Shown: positions 23,346-33,915 of the stretch, in pieces
Numbering within the stretch: position 1 is the first letter of the stretch
How the letters are laid out: each line of letters begins with the position of its first letter
NCBI GenBank assembly: GCA_009760855.2
Contig: WPIO01000104.1
Location: 1,097,501-1,159,500 of the forward strand
Length of the DNA stretch: 62,000 nt
From: Cristatella mucedo
Taxonomy: Eukaryota; Bryozoa; Phylactolaemata; Cristatellidae
Direction of reading: 5' to 3'
Notes under the pieces: model-generated
Told to the model about the DNA's origin: nothing
Database searches by the model: none
The model's input: only the letters and a program-made list of their open reading frames with translations
Translations under genes and position numbers: made by a program

Positions 23346-24000
23346 TTGGTAGTCTTGCAATAAAGAAACATGGTTGTGCAAATTATAGCGCTCCAAGTGA
23401 GTTTGTGGATTAAATTAGGCCTCCGACGCGCTATGAGTACTGTGCGTGCAATCCTAACGTAACATGTGTGTGCAAGCATTCACGTGCCTGAACACTTCCC
23501 TACAAATGTCAGAACTCAAAAGAGAGAAGCATCAAATGGTATGCCACAGTACCACGCGGCATAGCTACACTTGCAGCATGACAAAGGCCCCGAAAGCTTA
23601 GGCAGTAGGATCTAGAAGCATGGCTACAGTCAGACACCATCACTATAAAATGTATATAAATATATAAATAATTAGTATTAATAATTATAATAAATATTAA
23701 AACTAATACATATACAAATATAATTTAAATAATTACTACTGTGATGGTTGCGCTCTTGCTCTTGTTATTTCGATTGTCACTATATAATATCGGACATTAT
23801 AATGAGCAATTTACCCGTCGTGCAAAAAAGCGGATGCGGCCGAACGCACGGCCTGCTAAATCCCGAATGCAAATACCAAAAGTTAAGTTGCAAGCACTCT
23901 CAGCATTTACCCGCAAGCAAAGAGCGCGATACGAGAGCTCGCTAAAACAGCCAACAAAACAGGCTCCACACAAATAGCACCGACGATTTGGCCTCGTCGG
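23346..24000. other. Intergenic, AT-rich, nothing recognised
   Basis: Includes an A/T-only stretch around 23645-23735. No coding signature. Confidence 0.45.
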
Positions 24001-24500
24001 CGGTGGCAGCAGCAGCAGGGCGCTCGGACGAGCTCTCAGCACAGGCACTGAGCACGTAGTTGGCACTCAGCAGCAGCAGCAGCAGGAGCGAGGCAGCCGA
24101 GACTTACAGCGCCGAGGGCGGCGGACTGCCTGACTGCCTCTCCTCCGGGTTCAGCGGCACTTGGAGCCCCAGAAGCCGACCGGTACCGACGGCCAGTAGC
24201 GGCAGCATCGGCTTCGGGCCACCATCGCCCCGGCGGCATGCGGCGCTTCGTCCTTGACCCTCCAGGCTCGGCGAGGTGGTGGCGGCCGGGCGACAGACGG
24301 CGGGCTCAGACGACGGCGGCGGCGCGACCGCCTGCTTGCCCATGCGAGCCGGCAGCCGCTCGGCTGTCTGCTCCGCTTCCGTTCGCCAGACGACCACCGG
24401 AGGCGATATGACGGCCCTGCGCAAGGCAGCGAGGACCAGAAAGCGCCCTGCACTTCCTGTCACGAATTCAGTATGAAAGGGTGGCGCACACGAGGCTCGC
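24001..24500. other. GC-rich CpG-dense segment, possible unrecognised exon
   Basis: Base composition rises sharply with open frames on both strands (for example − strand 24508-24104). No frame matches a domain I know and no clear splice pair was found. Confidence 0.35.
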
Positions 24501-24504
24501 ACTA

Positions 24505-24586
24505 GCATCTGCTATCTATCCCAGCATGTAATAGTGCACGTGACCGCATCTGCTATCTATCCCAGCATGTGATAGTGCACGTGACC
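24505..24586 (+). repeat. Tandem duplication, two 41-bp units
   Basis: Units at 24505-24545 and 24546-24586 start with gcatctgctatctatcccag and differ at one position (taatag versus tgatag). Confidence 0.95.
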
Positions 24587-25435
24587 ACGGCGTGTCGGCA
24601 TCGATTCGTTCGCTGCACTAGCTGCGATCCGAGCACTGCACATGCAGCATGCTGCAGACATGCTTCTCTCTCCCTCGCCCAACACAGTTCAACATGTCGA
24701 CTTGCCAAGCGAGCCTTCCTGTGCAACCAGTGCTGGATGAATGAGCAGGGCAATGAGACCGTCGTGGCTTGGAGCGCTTCTCTTGTTCCATCCAGGCTTT
24801 GGTCCTTTGCCCAGGGGGTGTGGCAATGGGCATCCTCTTTGTCGCCAGCCTTTGAGTGCACAGCTAACACATCGCAGCAGCCTGACCTCTAGGCATATGC
24901 TCGTAAATTACAGGGGGGAAAAGGCTACGGGAGGGGATGTGCAGTGAGGCGTGGAGGAGGAGAAGGAGGAGGAGGAGGAGGGAGCAGGTGGCCACGGATG
25001 AAGGAGAGAGCGGCAGCAGCGGTGCCCCATTGAGAGGCGCGCGGTGCTTTTTTTGTTCACACGAGGGCACCGAAGCGTGAATGGCAGTCGCTGAGGAGAC
25101 GACGACGACGACGCTGATGATGCACGAGTGAAAAGGACGACGAAGGCTGCATGATGCTGCATAAAAGTGCACACCAGAGGACCTCTGGAAAAACAGGAGC
25201 CACCAGTCGTGCCGACGACTGAACTGAAGCTGGCAAATGCGAGGGCCGAGGGTGAAATAAATTGCCCACCGTCTTGCGAGTAAAATCAACCGTCGGCCAT
25301 GCGGGCAACCATTAGGAAACTGCTGAGCTTGGATGCGGAAGACTGACTAGCACCGGAAACCTCGGGAAAAGCAGCAGCAAAAGTGCACAGTACAGTGAAC
25401 CTCCGCTTGTGCGCCTACATGAACATCTGTCTGCG
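24587..25435. other. Intergenic, nothing recognised
   Basis: Purine-rich around 24950-25000 (GGA units) and 25095-25120 (GAC units). No gene supported. Confidence 0.45.
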
Positions 25436-25469
25436 CGAGAGAGAGACAGATAAAGATGGGAGAGAGCAG

Positions 25470-25510
<41 letters not shown>

Positions 25511-25595
25511 AGAGAGGGAGATATGGAGACAGATAGAGATGGGGGGAGAGAAATAGAGGGAGAGAGAGAGAGAGAGACAGATGGGAGAGAGAGCG
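25436..25595 (+). repeat. Imperfect (GA)n tract
   Basis: Purine-rich GA units with GGGA and ACA interruptions. Confidence 0.9.
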
Positions 25596-26913
25596 CACAG
25601 TCATTTGGTGCTTCTCCCAACGCAGGCTGCGATAATGCTGCAATTCAGCTGGGACTGTCTATTGAAATAAACTTGTGTTTAGCCTTCAGTCTCACCGATT
25701 GAAAGGCGTCCTTGGCCTTGCAATCAGCAGCAATGAAAGCACAATGCATGAACGACTAAACTAGAGGTCGCAGGTCGAAGGCTAAAAACCGTGGGTAAAC
25801 CCTCGGACCGTAGGACCAGGGTTAGGTCGAGGGGTGGAGGTGGCTAGGGGGCGTGGGCTTGTCATCCGACCGACGGTGGAAATGCACGCTTGCTTGCTCG
25901 CTCGGTCGCTCGCTCGCTCGCTCGCTCGCTCGAGCAAACAGCAATCTCACGGAAGTTGACCTCCTCAGCAGCGACAGCTTATTCAAGTTGTTTTTTAGAA
26001 GAATCGTAGCGTCAGCACTAGCGGAGCTGTAACCCCTGTCCGTTGACCAGTGAGATGCTGCAGTGACTGCAGCGACCGGCAATGGCTGTTCGGCATGGGA
26101 GTGGGCATGGGAGTGGGCATGGGCGTGGCAGGGGAGGAGGCAAGCAGGCAGCGCTGCGGCATGCACGTACAGACTGCTCGTGGCCATGCTGATCTCGTCG
26201 TCAGCCGATCGTTCGTGCGACACGTTCGTCCACGAGCAGCTGATCGGACTGCAGCTTCCGCTCACCACTGCCTCCGCTGCTGCTGAGGTGGCGAGCGGCA
26301 TTAAGAGGCACACGTCGGAAGCACTTCCTGCGGAAGCCACTGAGGTCGGAAGCCACACGTGATCGGCGTGCTCGTGCGTTCTCAGCCTCGTTCCAGCATT
26401 CGGCAGCTTCGGAAACGGCTGCAAGCTGTTGCATGTGAGTCGACCGGACCGGACGGTTGCCGTAGAAGCAGGAAATCTAAAAAAGCACAGCGGCATTTCT
26501 CGAGCAAGCTCGTTGCATTTCTTCTCTCGGGGAACGTAAGGCCCGATACGGCTGTACAGGGATAAACCCAGGACGATAGCTTTTCAACCCATTTTTGCTT
26601 TTACACCCTATGCGATTCGGGTGCATGTGACCGGGAGAGCAGATAGAAAGAGGTAGAGAGAGAGAGAGACATCGAGACAGAGACATTAAGCATTAGAGAT
26701 GAGTTCGCATGTGCACATGCATACCCTCATATAGATAGTGCTACAGCAAGAATACGCATGCAATTGTGCACGTGCCTTTGTAAGGCTTTTTAGACATCGT
26801 TGTCTAACCACTGGACAAACTACTAGTTGCCTCTTGGGAAAGGGGCATCACCGAAAATTGTCAATACAGAATTCAGCTGCACAGGAGAGTCTCGTCCTAG
26901 GCCATAAAAACTT
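25596..26913. other. Intergenic, nothing recognised
   Basis: Contains a (CTCG)n run at 25896-25932 and a (GGGAGTGGGCAT)n run of about three units at 26096-26130. The 224-codon − strand open frame 26496-25822 has no recognisable domain. Confidence 0.45.
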
Positions 26914-26987
26914 CGTCCCTGGGTGGGCTCGAACCACCAACCTTACGGTTAACAGCCGTACGCGCTAACCAGTTGCGCCACAGAGAC
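26914..26987 (-). tRNA. tRNA-Asn(GTT)
   Basis: The reverse complement is a complete 74-nt tRNA with 7-bp acceptor stem GTCTCTG/CAGGGAC, discriminator G, a GCGCAACTGGTTAGCGC D arm, anticodon GTT at 26953-26951 in the loop CTGTTAA, and T arm GGTGG-TTCGAAC-CCACC. It closely follows the animal tRNA-Asn consensus, including the A box (TGGCGCAACTGG) and B box (GGTTCGAAC). There is no intron. It is not followed by SINE body sequence, unlike the tRNA-like heads elsewhere in the window. Confidence 0.97.
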
Positions 26988-27190
26988 TTGTATACTAATC
27001 CGCTCTAAACTAGTATTTTGTACTATTATCGGGTGAGCCATGAAACTGAATGAGCTTTGATTTTTATTTATAGACTTCGTTCGAATTTTCTTCCACCCAA
27101 GATTTATGACTAGGACACTAACCGACGTCCGCTAGAAGAAAAACGGGGCGGTACGTCAGAGAGTCTACGTTAGAAACCGCGAAAGCGTAC
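26988..27190. other. Short intergenic gap after the tRNA
   Basis: AT-rich; upstream (on the − strand) of tRNA-Asn. Nothing else recognised. Confidence 0.4.
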
Positions 27191-27385
27191 CTTCTCCACT
27201 GGCCGTCGCTGGCCGCCGCCTCCGTCGGGCCGGCGGCAGCAGGCGCCGACGTTTGAGCATCCGCGTGCGAGCCGGCAGAGATGCCGGCCAGCCGCAGCTG
27301 CTGCAGCTGACGCGAGACGCGCTCCTCGCACACCCGGATCTTGCCTCCGCCGCCGCCGCCGCTGGCGAAGTCCGCCGAGGCAGAG
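27191..27385 (-). CDS. Candidate internal exon of an unidentified gene
   Basis: On the − strand, CTGGCCCTCCTTATAG forms a good acceptor ending at 27386 and GGAGAAG/GTACGC a plausible donor at 27191. The frame between them is open and reads SASADFASGGGGGGKIRVCE, then ERVSRQLQQLRLAGISAG, ending SDGQWRR. It is rich in Ala, Gly and Ser with a short charged helix-like stretch. No domain is recognised and no partner exon was found; the surrounding 27.1–27.9 kb is CpG-rich. It could be a chance open frame. Confidence 0.3.
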
Positions 27386-28000
27386 CTATAAGGAGGGCCA
27401 GTGTCGGCGGCGGCGGCGGCTCGCGCGTGCAAGAGGAAAAGCGCGCCGGCGTCAAAAGGCGCGCGCGCGAGTTTACCTGTCCGCCGGCGTCGCCGATGGC
27501 GCGGCTTTTCTTTTGAACAGAACCTTTCTTTTTGTCCTGCACGCGCTGGGAAAGCTGGTAGACGGAAAGATGCGAGACCGAAAAATAGCGCTCGCCGCCG
27601 CGGCTTCGTCGGAGTGAGAGAGAGAGAGAGAGAGCGAGCGAGTCGCCCGGCGCGACAACTGCGTAGCTAACTAGCGGCGGAGGCGCAGCGTCGCCCGCGC
27701 TGAGCAGCGGCAGCGACGGACGAAGTAAAAGTAGGTGCGACCGCAGAAGAGGTGCCGACCGCCCGCGCAGCTGTCGCTCGGAGGGAGGAGGGAGGGGGCG
27801 TGTGCAGTGCATGTCGGAGCGCTTCGCTCGCAATTGCAATAATCTGGACGCTGCGATGTCACGAACACGTGAACAAGTTTGGCTGTACCCTTATTACATA
27901 AGCAGGCCCTGATTTTGGCGCCTTGGTTCCTTGGCTGAAAGTAGGCCGACTCGACAGCGACGGAGGAAATGTGCTCGAATGTGCAGACGAAACTGAAGTG
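27386..28000. other. GC-rich CpG-dense segment
   Basis: Composition like a CpG island, with a short (GA)n at 27617-27640. Could be the 5' region of an unidentified gene; no start codon or domain can be assigned. Confidence 0.35.
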
Positions 28001-28040
28001 ATTCTAGCTGATTAATAAATGAATAAATAAAATAAATAAA

Positions 28041-28210
28041 TCCTAGCTGATTAAACAGCCTCTTTTGTATAGCGACAGAAGAGCCTTTACGGCTATCACC
28101 ACCGCTTGCAATGGCGATACAGGATCGCCCCACCGCAGGAATCGAACCCACGACCTCGGTAGCGAGGCCGTGAAAGCAACTGCCTTACCTAGTGTGCCAT
28201 CACGGCTCAC
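28041..28210 (-). mobile_element. tRNA-derived SINE (family 1), well-preserved − strand copy
   Basis: The reverse complement carries 'gagccgtgatggcacactag', 'ggtaaggcagttgctttc', B box ggttcgattcc, 'gtgatagccgtaaaggctc' and tail 'gtttaatcagctaggattta'. It is highly similar to the copy at 19391-19592. A second tail fragment (tagctgattaa) lies at 28005-28016. Confidence 0.92.
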
Positions 28211-28213
28211 CAA

Positions 28214-28435
28214 AAGTGATGCTACCTGAACCAATCTCAAGGATGCGGGCCTTCCTGCTTTCGGGTGACACTAGGTTTGCAAGTATCAGGTAGGTCCTAT
28301 AATCGCCAAGCTTCAGGAAGTGAGAAGTGATGCTACCTGAACCAATCTCAAGGATGTGGGCCTTCCAACCTTCGGGTGACACTAGGTTTGCAATTATCAG
28401 GTAGGTCCTATAATCGCCAAGCTTCAGGAAGTGAG
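28214..28435 (+). repeat. Tandem duplication, two 111-bp units
   Basis: Units 28214-28324 and 28325-28435 both begin aagtgatgctacctgaacca and end caggaagtgag. They differ at only a few positions. The array starts directly next to the 5' end of the SINE at 28041-28210. Confidence 0.95.
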
Positions 28436-28574
28436 TACCCATCCAGAAAGCAAATACCGTCGATACAGGCAGCAGCCAGAGAGGGAAAGTGGGTGGGCGA
28501 GTCGGAGGAGAGCAGCTGCAGTATCGTCGGCTTAGAAATGAAAGTCAAGATTGGGCTTAGCGATGGCATCGGCC

Positions 28575-28577
<3 letters not shown>

Positions 28578-28616
<39 letters not shown>
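28578..28616 (+). repeat. (GA)n microsatellite
   Basis: A short GA run. Confidence 0.9.
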
Positions 28617-28725
28617 CGTAGATATTCAAATGAAGAGGGCCAAAGGCCAAAGGCAGGACGACCCGGATGTTTAGCATGAACTTCAAGGGCTTCCTAGATG
28701 ACTTGACAGATGCTTACATCTGGCG

Positions 28726-28915
28726 AAGTGGTTCTCAACCTCCCTAACGCTGCGACCCTTTAATACAGTTCCTCATGCTGTGGCGACCCCGAATCATAAA
28801 ATTATTGTGTGGGGAAATGTGGAAATCGGTGTTTTCCGATGGTCTTGGGCGACCCCTGTGAAAGGGTCGTTCGACCCCCAAAGGGGTCGAACGACCCACA
28901 GGTTGAGAACCGCTG
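28726..28915 (-). mobile_element. SPIN-like non-autonomous hAT element (MITE)
   Basis: A 190-bp element bounded by terminal inverted repeats: (A)AGTGGTTCTCAACC at 28726-28740 and GGTTGAGAACCGCTG at 28901-28915. Flanking 8-bp direct repeats are imperfect (atctggcg, atctagac); the right copy fits the nTCTAGAn preference of hAT elements. The subterminal hairpin around GGGTCGTTCGACCCC (28864-28893), 'gttttccgatggtcttgggc' and 'ctttaatacagttcctcatg' are, from memory, features of SPIN elements described from tetrapods and some invertebrates. The centre is shorter than the usual SPIN_NA form. Confidence 0.85.
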
Positions 28916-29291
28916 ATCTAGACTATATCTCTGACAGAGGTAATCTGATATAGGACGCAATCCAGTTTAGCACTGTGCCAGTGATACCTACGTGCACAGC
29001 CGAATGCTGCATAGATACAGCGAAACAATGTCGGAACTTCGGTTCGCTCGTCAGCTAGCAATAGAGCATTACCGGGTGGTGAGAATGCATGCTGAAATCG
29101 GCTCAGCCAGAGCACACAGCCGCTGGGAGGTGGGAAACTCGAACCATTAACCAAGCATTAATACCCAACCATTCACTTAGCTCGGTTCGACTCCCTGCAA
29201 TGCCACCTGTGCAGGCTTTCCTTTTAATTGCACTTTCGTGCATAAACATGCAAATACACTTCAATCGCACTCGACGCTCCCTTTCACTCTC

Positions 29292-30455
29292 TTTTGTTCT
29301 CTTTAAAACTTGAGCACCTCCAATCTCACCTGGGCAACACTGGCACTGCACTGCTATGGTTCAGGTCATATCTCGGTGGAAAAGTCCCGAATATTGATGT
29401 GAATGGACACAGATCATCCGAGGAACCTCTGAGTTATGAGGTACCTCAGGGATCCGCGCTCGGTCCCGTTCTTTTCACGGTTTATACTCTTGCCGATGCG
29501 ATTGCCAAGCGCAATCTAGGCTTTCACTTCTATGCAGATGACACTCGGTTGTACCTTTGCTGTGATCCCTCCCAGCCCTCCTGCACGTCGAATTCTCTCA
29601 ACTCTCTTGCTGCATGCATTGATGGATGCATTGATGGATGCTCAATGGGTGACATGGATGGCATCAAGCTTTCTTAAATTGAATGATGATAAAGCTAACT
29701 TACTAGTTATGGGCAAACCAAGTGTGATTCAGATATTGGAAAGGCTAACGCTCAAAATCGACTCTACCAGCATATCTTCTGTTAAATCTGCAAAAAGTCT
29801 AGGTGTCATGTTCTAAAGTGACCTTCATTAGACGACCACATCAGCTCCACAGTCAAGTCTGCCTACTTTCAGCTATATGACATTGCTCAAATTCCGACTG
29901 GTTAGACAGGGATGCCACATCTAAGTTGGTCTATGCATTTGTGGCATCCCATCTCGGCTTCTGTAACGCACTGCTTGCTGGTCTACCGGCATGTGCAATC
30001 AGGTGCTTACAGCTGGTCACTCGGTATAGGGAAACTAACTGTTAAATGAAACTAACTGTTTCCCTATACCTCGTACAAACCTCGAATCCTTTGGAGACCA
30101 TGCATTTAGTTCGTATGCTCCCAAAACCTGGAACTACTTCCGATTTGTGTATTTGACCACATTTAAAAAGAAACTAACAACGCATCTATTTATGACAGCA
30201 TTTACTGGGTCCATGTGATTCGTCCTTTATGTGCTTATGCATGCTGACACTGCGCATGCTGCCACTAACCACATTTGCATGCTGACCCTGTGCATGTCAC
30301 TTGACCATGTAATTTTTGTTGTGATTGAGCATGCTACTACTAACTATTCGATCATGCTTCCTTTGCAGCAAATGCAAAGAGCCTAGAAAGAGCTTGAGTT
30401 CTTTGAGAGCTCTATAACAAATGTATTATTCTTAGTATTATTATTATTATTATTT
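29292..30455 (+). mobile_element. LINE B (CR1/L2-like), 5'-truncated copy with (ATT)n tail
   Basis: The RT frame starts within TALLWFRSYLGGKV and includes VPQGSALGPVLFTVY and the catalytic FYADDTRLYLC. After a 12-bp direct duplication (attgatggatgc, near 29618) it continues in another frame as FLKLNDDKANLLVM and SAKSLGVMF, then degenerate C-terminal coding. The family B 3' UTR (tgtgattcgtcctttatg, ttgagttctttgagagctc) ends in (ATT)n near 30455. Several frame breaks make it a pseudoelement. Confidence 0.9.
30009..30072. repeat. Inverted and direct repeat inside LINE B
   Basis: GGTATAGGGAAAC near 30021 and GTTTCCCTATACC near 30056 form 13-bp inverted arms; 'aaactaactgtt' is repeated directly between them. 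This looks like a local rearrangement of the element. Confidence 0.75.
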
Positions 30456-30944
30456 ATATTAACACTTCTTTCTCTTTCTCTCTCTAACACTGTCATTCTC
30501 TTTCCGTCACTATGACTGTCTCTCTCTCTCTCTCATCCCTTCCTCCCTCGCATCGTTCCTTCGCTCCGTTCTCGAGCTGCTACTCATTGTGCGAATGAAT
30601 CGCTTTAGTCTTCTTCTTCAGTGAAGCAAAGGCAAAATCTCATAATAAATATGATATCCCATAAATACGCAATATCCGGTAGTGGCCTGCCCTTATTGGC
30701 CAGTTATAGCAGCAGCAGGGGGCAGTCAGCCAAGGAGCTTGGATAAATGCCCAGCCACGACTTGAGAGTCTAGCAAAAGAAACAGTATAAAAAACAGTCC
30801 CAGGCAGACAACCACATCAGACAACCGCCGCGGAAGTCGACAGGTTAATGGTGCCACCCACAGCCACCCGCGAGCAGACAGAGAGCACAACATGGCCGCC
30901 GGACTGAAGCCAATACTTAGCCACAGCGAATATAGCTCATAAGC
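30456..30944. other. Intergenic, nothing recognised
   Basis: Contains a short CT-rich run (30470-30550). No gene supported. Confidence 0.45.
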
Positions 30945-31075
30945 CAACCAAGTTAAGCGGTTAAGGCGCTCGCCCCGACCAAGGTTTGGCCGAGGTCGTG
31001 GGCTCAAGTCCCGTGCTATATGTGAAGCGCCTGAATAGAGATGGGCGCTACACAAATGAATTATATTTGATCACA
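30945..31075 (+). mobile_element. tRNA-headed SINE (family 2)
   Basis: The head 'gttaagcggttaaggcgctcg', then 'gaggtcgtgggctcaagtcc' (B-box-like) is tRNA-like. The 3' part 'gaagcgcctgaatagagatg' and 'gcgctacacaaatgaattat' resembles LINE B-type 3' ends. Related to the copy at 20793-20880. Confidence 0.7.
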
Positions 31076-31257
31076 TTGAGAATGCAAGCTTTTGGGGACA
31101 ATTTCAAGAAAAAGAGCTGTCTCTGAGAACAGATGGCGATCCAGTAAAGTGCTGGGACAATAGAGAAACTGAAGCTGCTTCAAATTTGTACTTCACTCCT
31201 TACTTACCAGTGGTGGTATAGCAAGCCACTGTAGTGTGATCGACACTTAGGATGACG

Positions 31258-31336
31258 CGCCAGTGGCTGCATTGCACTGGGAAGAGGTGACGAGGGATCC
31301 TCGTCACCTCTTCCCAGTGCAATGCAGCCACTGGCG
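31258..31336. repeat. 38-bp perfect inverted repeat with 3-bp spacer
   Basis: The arms at 31258-31295 and 31299-31336 are perfect reverse complements, starting CGCCAGTGGCTGCATTGCAC, with GAT between. Flanking sequence outside the arms does not match. Confidence 0.95.
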
Positions 31337-31770
31337 TTGAGAACATGATCATTCGTCTCCAAAATCGTGGTGGGTGGCTGCTCGCCGACAACACTCTCGT
31401 TGCTCAGAGCAAGGCAAAGGGGCGGCTCTGCGCTAGAAGCATCAGCTGCACTTGCATATGTCATGACATCGCCGGAATCGCCACACGTGACATTCATGTC
31501 GATGCCGTCAACGATCGCTCACGATTGCGGTTCCTGAATCTGAGCTTCCAACTGCAGGCAGAGCTGCTGTGGATCTCTGCCACCGCGATGGGTGGAGCAA
31601 CTTCTAGGTTTCACGTATTAAATCGCTAGCAAACATCGTCGGCACCTGAAACAGCATGTTTGCCGTCAATCAGGTAACAGCAGCAACGACTGAAAGGCAT
31701 GCTATTGCTGCACACAACATGCCCAAACACATATTGACCTATTGCAAGCAACTTTGCAACCTAAAGTAGG
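31337..31770. other. Intergenic, nothing recognised
   Basis: A + strand open frame of 94 codons (31345-31629) starts inside the inverted repeat and shows no domain. Confidence 0.4.
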
Positions 31771-31796
31771 ATGCATATAGACTTGAAAAACAAACA

Positions 31797-31970
31797 TACA
31801 CACGCATGCACCACTCACGAGACATTCGCAAGCACACATGCATGCGTGTATGCACGCACACCCACCCACGCACACACGCGCGCACAGACACACACGCACA
31901 CACACACACACACACACGCACACACATGCACACACACATGCACACACACGTGCACACACACGTGCAGGCC
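31797..31970 (+). repeat. (CA)n-rich microsatellite
   Basis: CA units with CG, TG and CCA interruptions. Confidence 0.9.
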
Positions 31971-33770
31971 TACACATGTAACATAGTATACACCCACCAC
32001 ACGAGGTCTGTATTCGCATTACACATGCACCAAATCGCTGCGACGCAGCCCACAAATCCACTTAGGTCGAGAACAGTGACCTGCAAATCGCACCCGGCGT
32101 GACCACGTGACCAATTCACTCCATGTGGCGTAAGTCACTCACGGAGCGTACAAACTGACATGACCACTCCATCGAGGTGGAAGGTCCAGTCAATGACGGT
32201 AAGGCAAACTATGGTGGAAGCATTGTTCATGCCACACCTGCATACATCCTTTCCAGATCAGTGTACCTTCATGCCGTCGTGACGATTTACAGTGGGGCCC
32301 ACACTGCTGCTTCTGCCAAAGACACGACATGGGCCACCAGCATCTCTTGCAGAGCGAGGCCTTTGGCGCGGCTCCGACGTGGCAGTCGAGTCAACAGCTC
32401 GAGAGCACGAGACTCGCCGCCGCGTGACGCCGGATTCTGCCAAGGCGGGCGGCCGCCTTTTTCGGAACTTTCTCTACTCCCACGCGGCCTATGCGGCGTT
32501 GCTCGAGCGCCCTCCGACGCGCGCTCGCGTGCTCTTCCCGCCGCCGCGTCGCTGGCGCTGCCTGAGCCGGCACGCGAGCCGTCTAGCGACGAGCGGCAGC
32601 AGCAGCAGCACGCGAGGTCGCCGGTTTCGGTTGCCGATTGGGGTGGGGGCGGCAGCTGTGCGATGTCGCCATAATAAACGAGGGAGCAGTCGCTGCTCCT
32701 GCTCCGCCAGGACGAGGCGAGGATTCGGCCGGCATTTCCCCGAGCCGATGATGCGAGGCCGCCGGCCGCGAGCGGCTCTTCGTGGGCGGAACTTTCGGGG
32801 CCTCTGCCGCTGCCGCCGAGCGTGCGACGGCTCAGGTAGCGCTGCGCTCAGGAGGAGGGAGGAGGCGAGAGCGAGCAGCCGGAGCAGCTCCGCCGATGGA
32901 GCTCTGGGCGCTGGTTCGTCGGAGCGAGAGCAGCACCGCCGCCACCTCCTCCGATTCCCTGCTCGCAGACTCACCCAGAGCTCGAGCGGCCGCTGTAGAC
33001 TTCCGGCTGCACTGCCGCTCGGACGCTCGACGGCGGCGTATCGGCGCGCAGCGCGACTCAATCAACATCCGCCCGGAGGGCAAGCGCAGCGGCTCGCGCG
33101 CGGTGCGAAATGGACTCGCTAGTTAAGCCTCCTCACACCCCCACCGCTGCCGGTCTCGACGCGGTCTCTAGGCGACGTGCGCGGTGTCCGGCCGCTGGAC
33201 GCTCAACCTGAAAGACTTTTGGCGAGGGATCGATCGCCGAGCTAGTGCCTTAAGTGCACTATTTCGCGAGTTTTCCCTTGACTTGAGTGCGCATCCGGCA
33301 CAACGGCGGGTCGGACCGGGCGGGCGCTTAGCTGAGAGAGGAGCCTTCGGCGGAGTTGCTCGCGGGAAGTTCGGCGCTACTCTGAGAGCGCGCTACTTCC
33401 GGGCTACCGCTACTCGGCAGCGCGGGCGCTGCGCGATCGCCGGCCGATTCTCCAAATCTCAGCTCCTCCTCGAAACGACCGACGTGCGTGCTAAAGCGAA
33501 TAAATAGACATCACAGGGCCCCAAGAACGGCTGGCTCCGTCCGGCATCCCGGGCCGCCGCGGGTTGGTAAGCCAAAGGTCAAGGCCGACTTCGGCAATTT
33601 CTTTTCGACACGACAAAGTTAAAAGAAAAACTTTGGCGCACGCGCGTGCGTAACCAGCCACTTTGAGCTTCGCGGGAGAGAAAATTTCGGTGAGCGCGCT
33701 TGAAGCTCGAAATGGGCTTCGGCGAAAGATTCCAATCGCAACTCCAGCGGACCCGTGTCGTACATATAGC
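31971..33770. other. Intergenic, GC/CpG-rich from 32.3 to 33.5 kb, no gene assigned
   Basis: CpG-dense with overlapping arginine/alanine-rich open frames on both strands, a pattern of base composition rather than coding. It may mark a CpG-island promoter of an unidentified gene. Confidence 0.4.
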
Positions 33771-33774
33771 ATGC

Positions 33775-33915
33775 TGCTAAGTAACCGCAACCTCAAGTCC
33801 ATTGGAAAGGATACCTTCAGTTGCTGCGCGCCCACAAACCCGGAACTCGCTATCAGCTGATATCGCGACATCCCTCTTCCAGATGACATTTAAAAGAGAA
33901 CTTCAAACGCTACGA
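33775..33915 (+). mobile_element. LINE fragment (C-terminal coding remnant)
   Basis: The frame reads RNSLSADIATSLFQMTFKRE, the end of CR1/L2-type ORFs just before the stop; the preceding bases match in another frame (FSCCAPTNPEL). It is short and decayed. Confidence 0.6.

Noticed and set aside
28214-28435. CRISPR-like array
   Set aside because: Only two adjacent long units with no spacers, in a eukaryotic genome.
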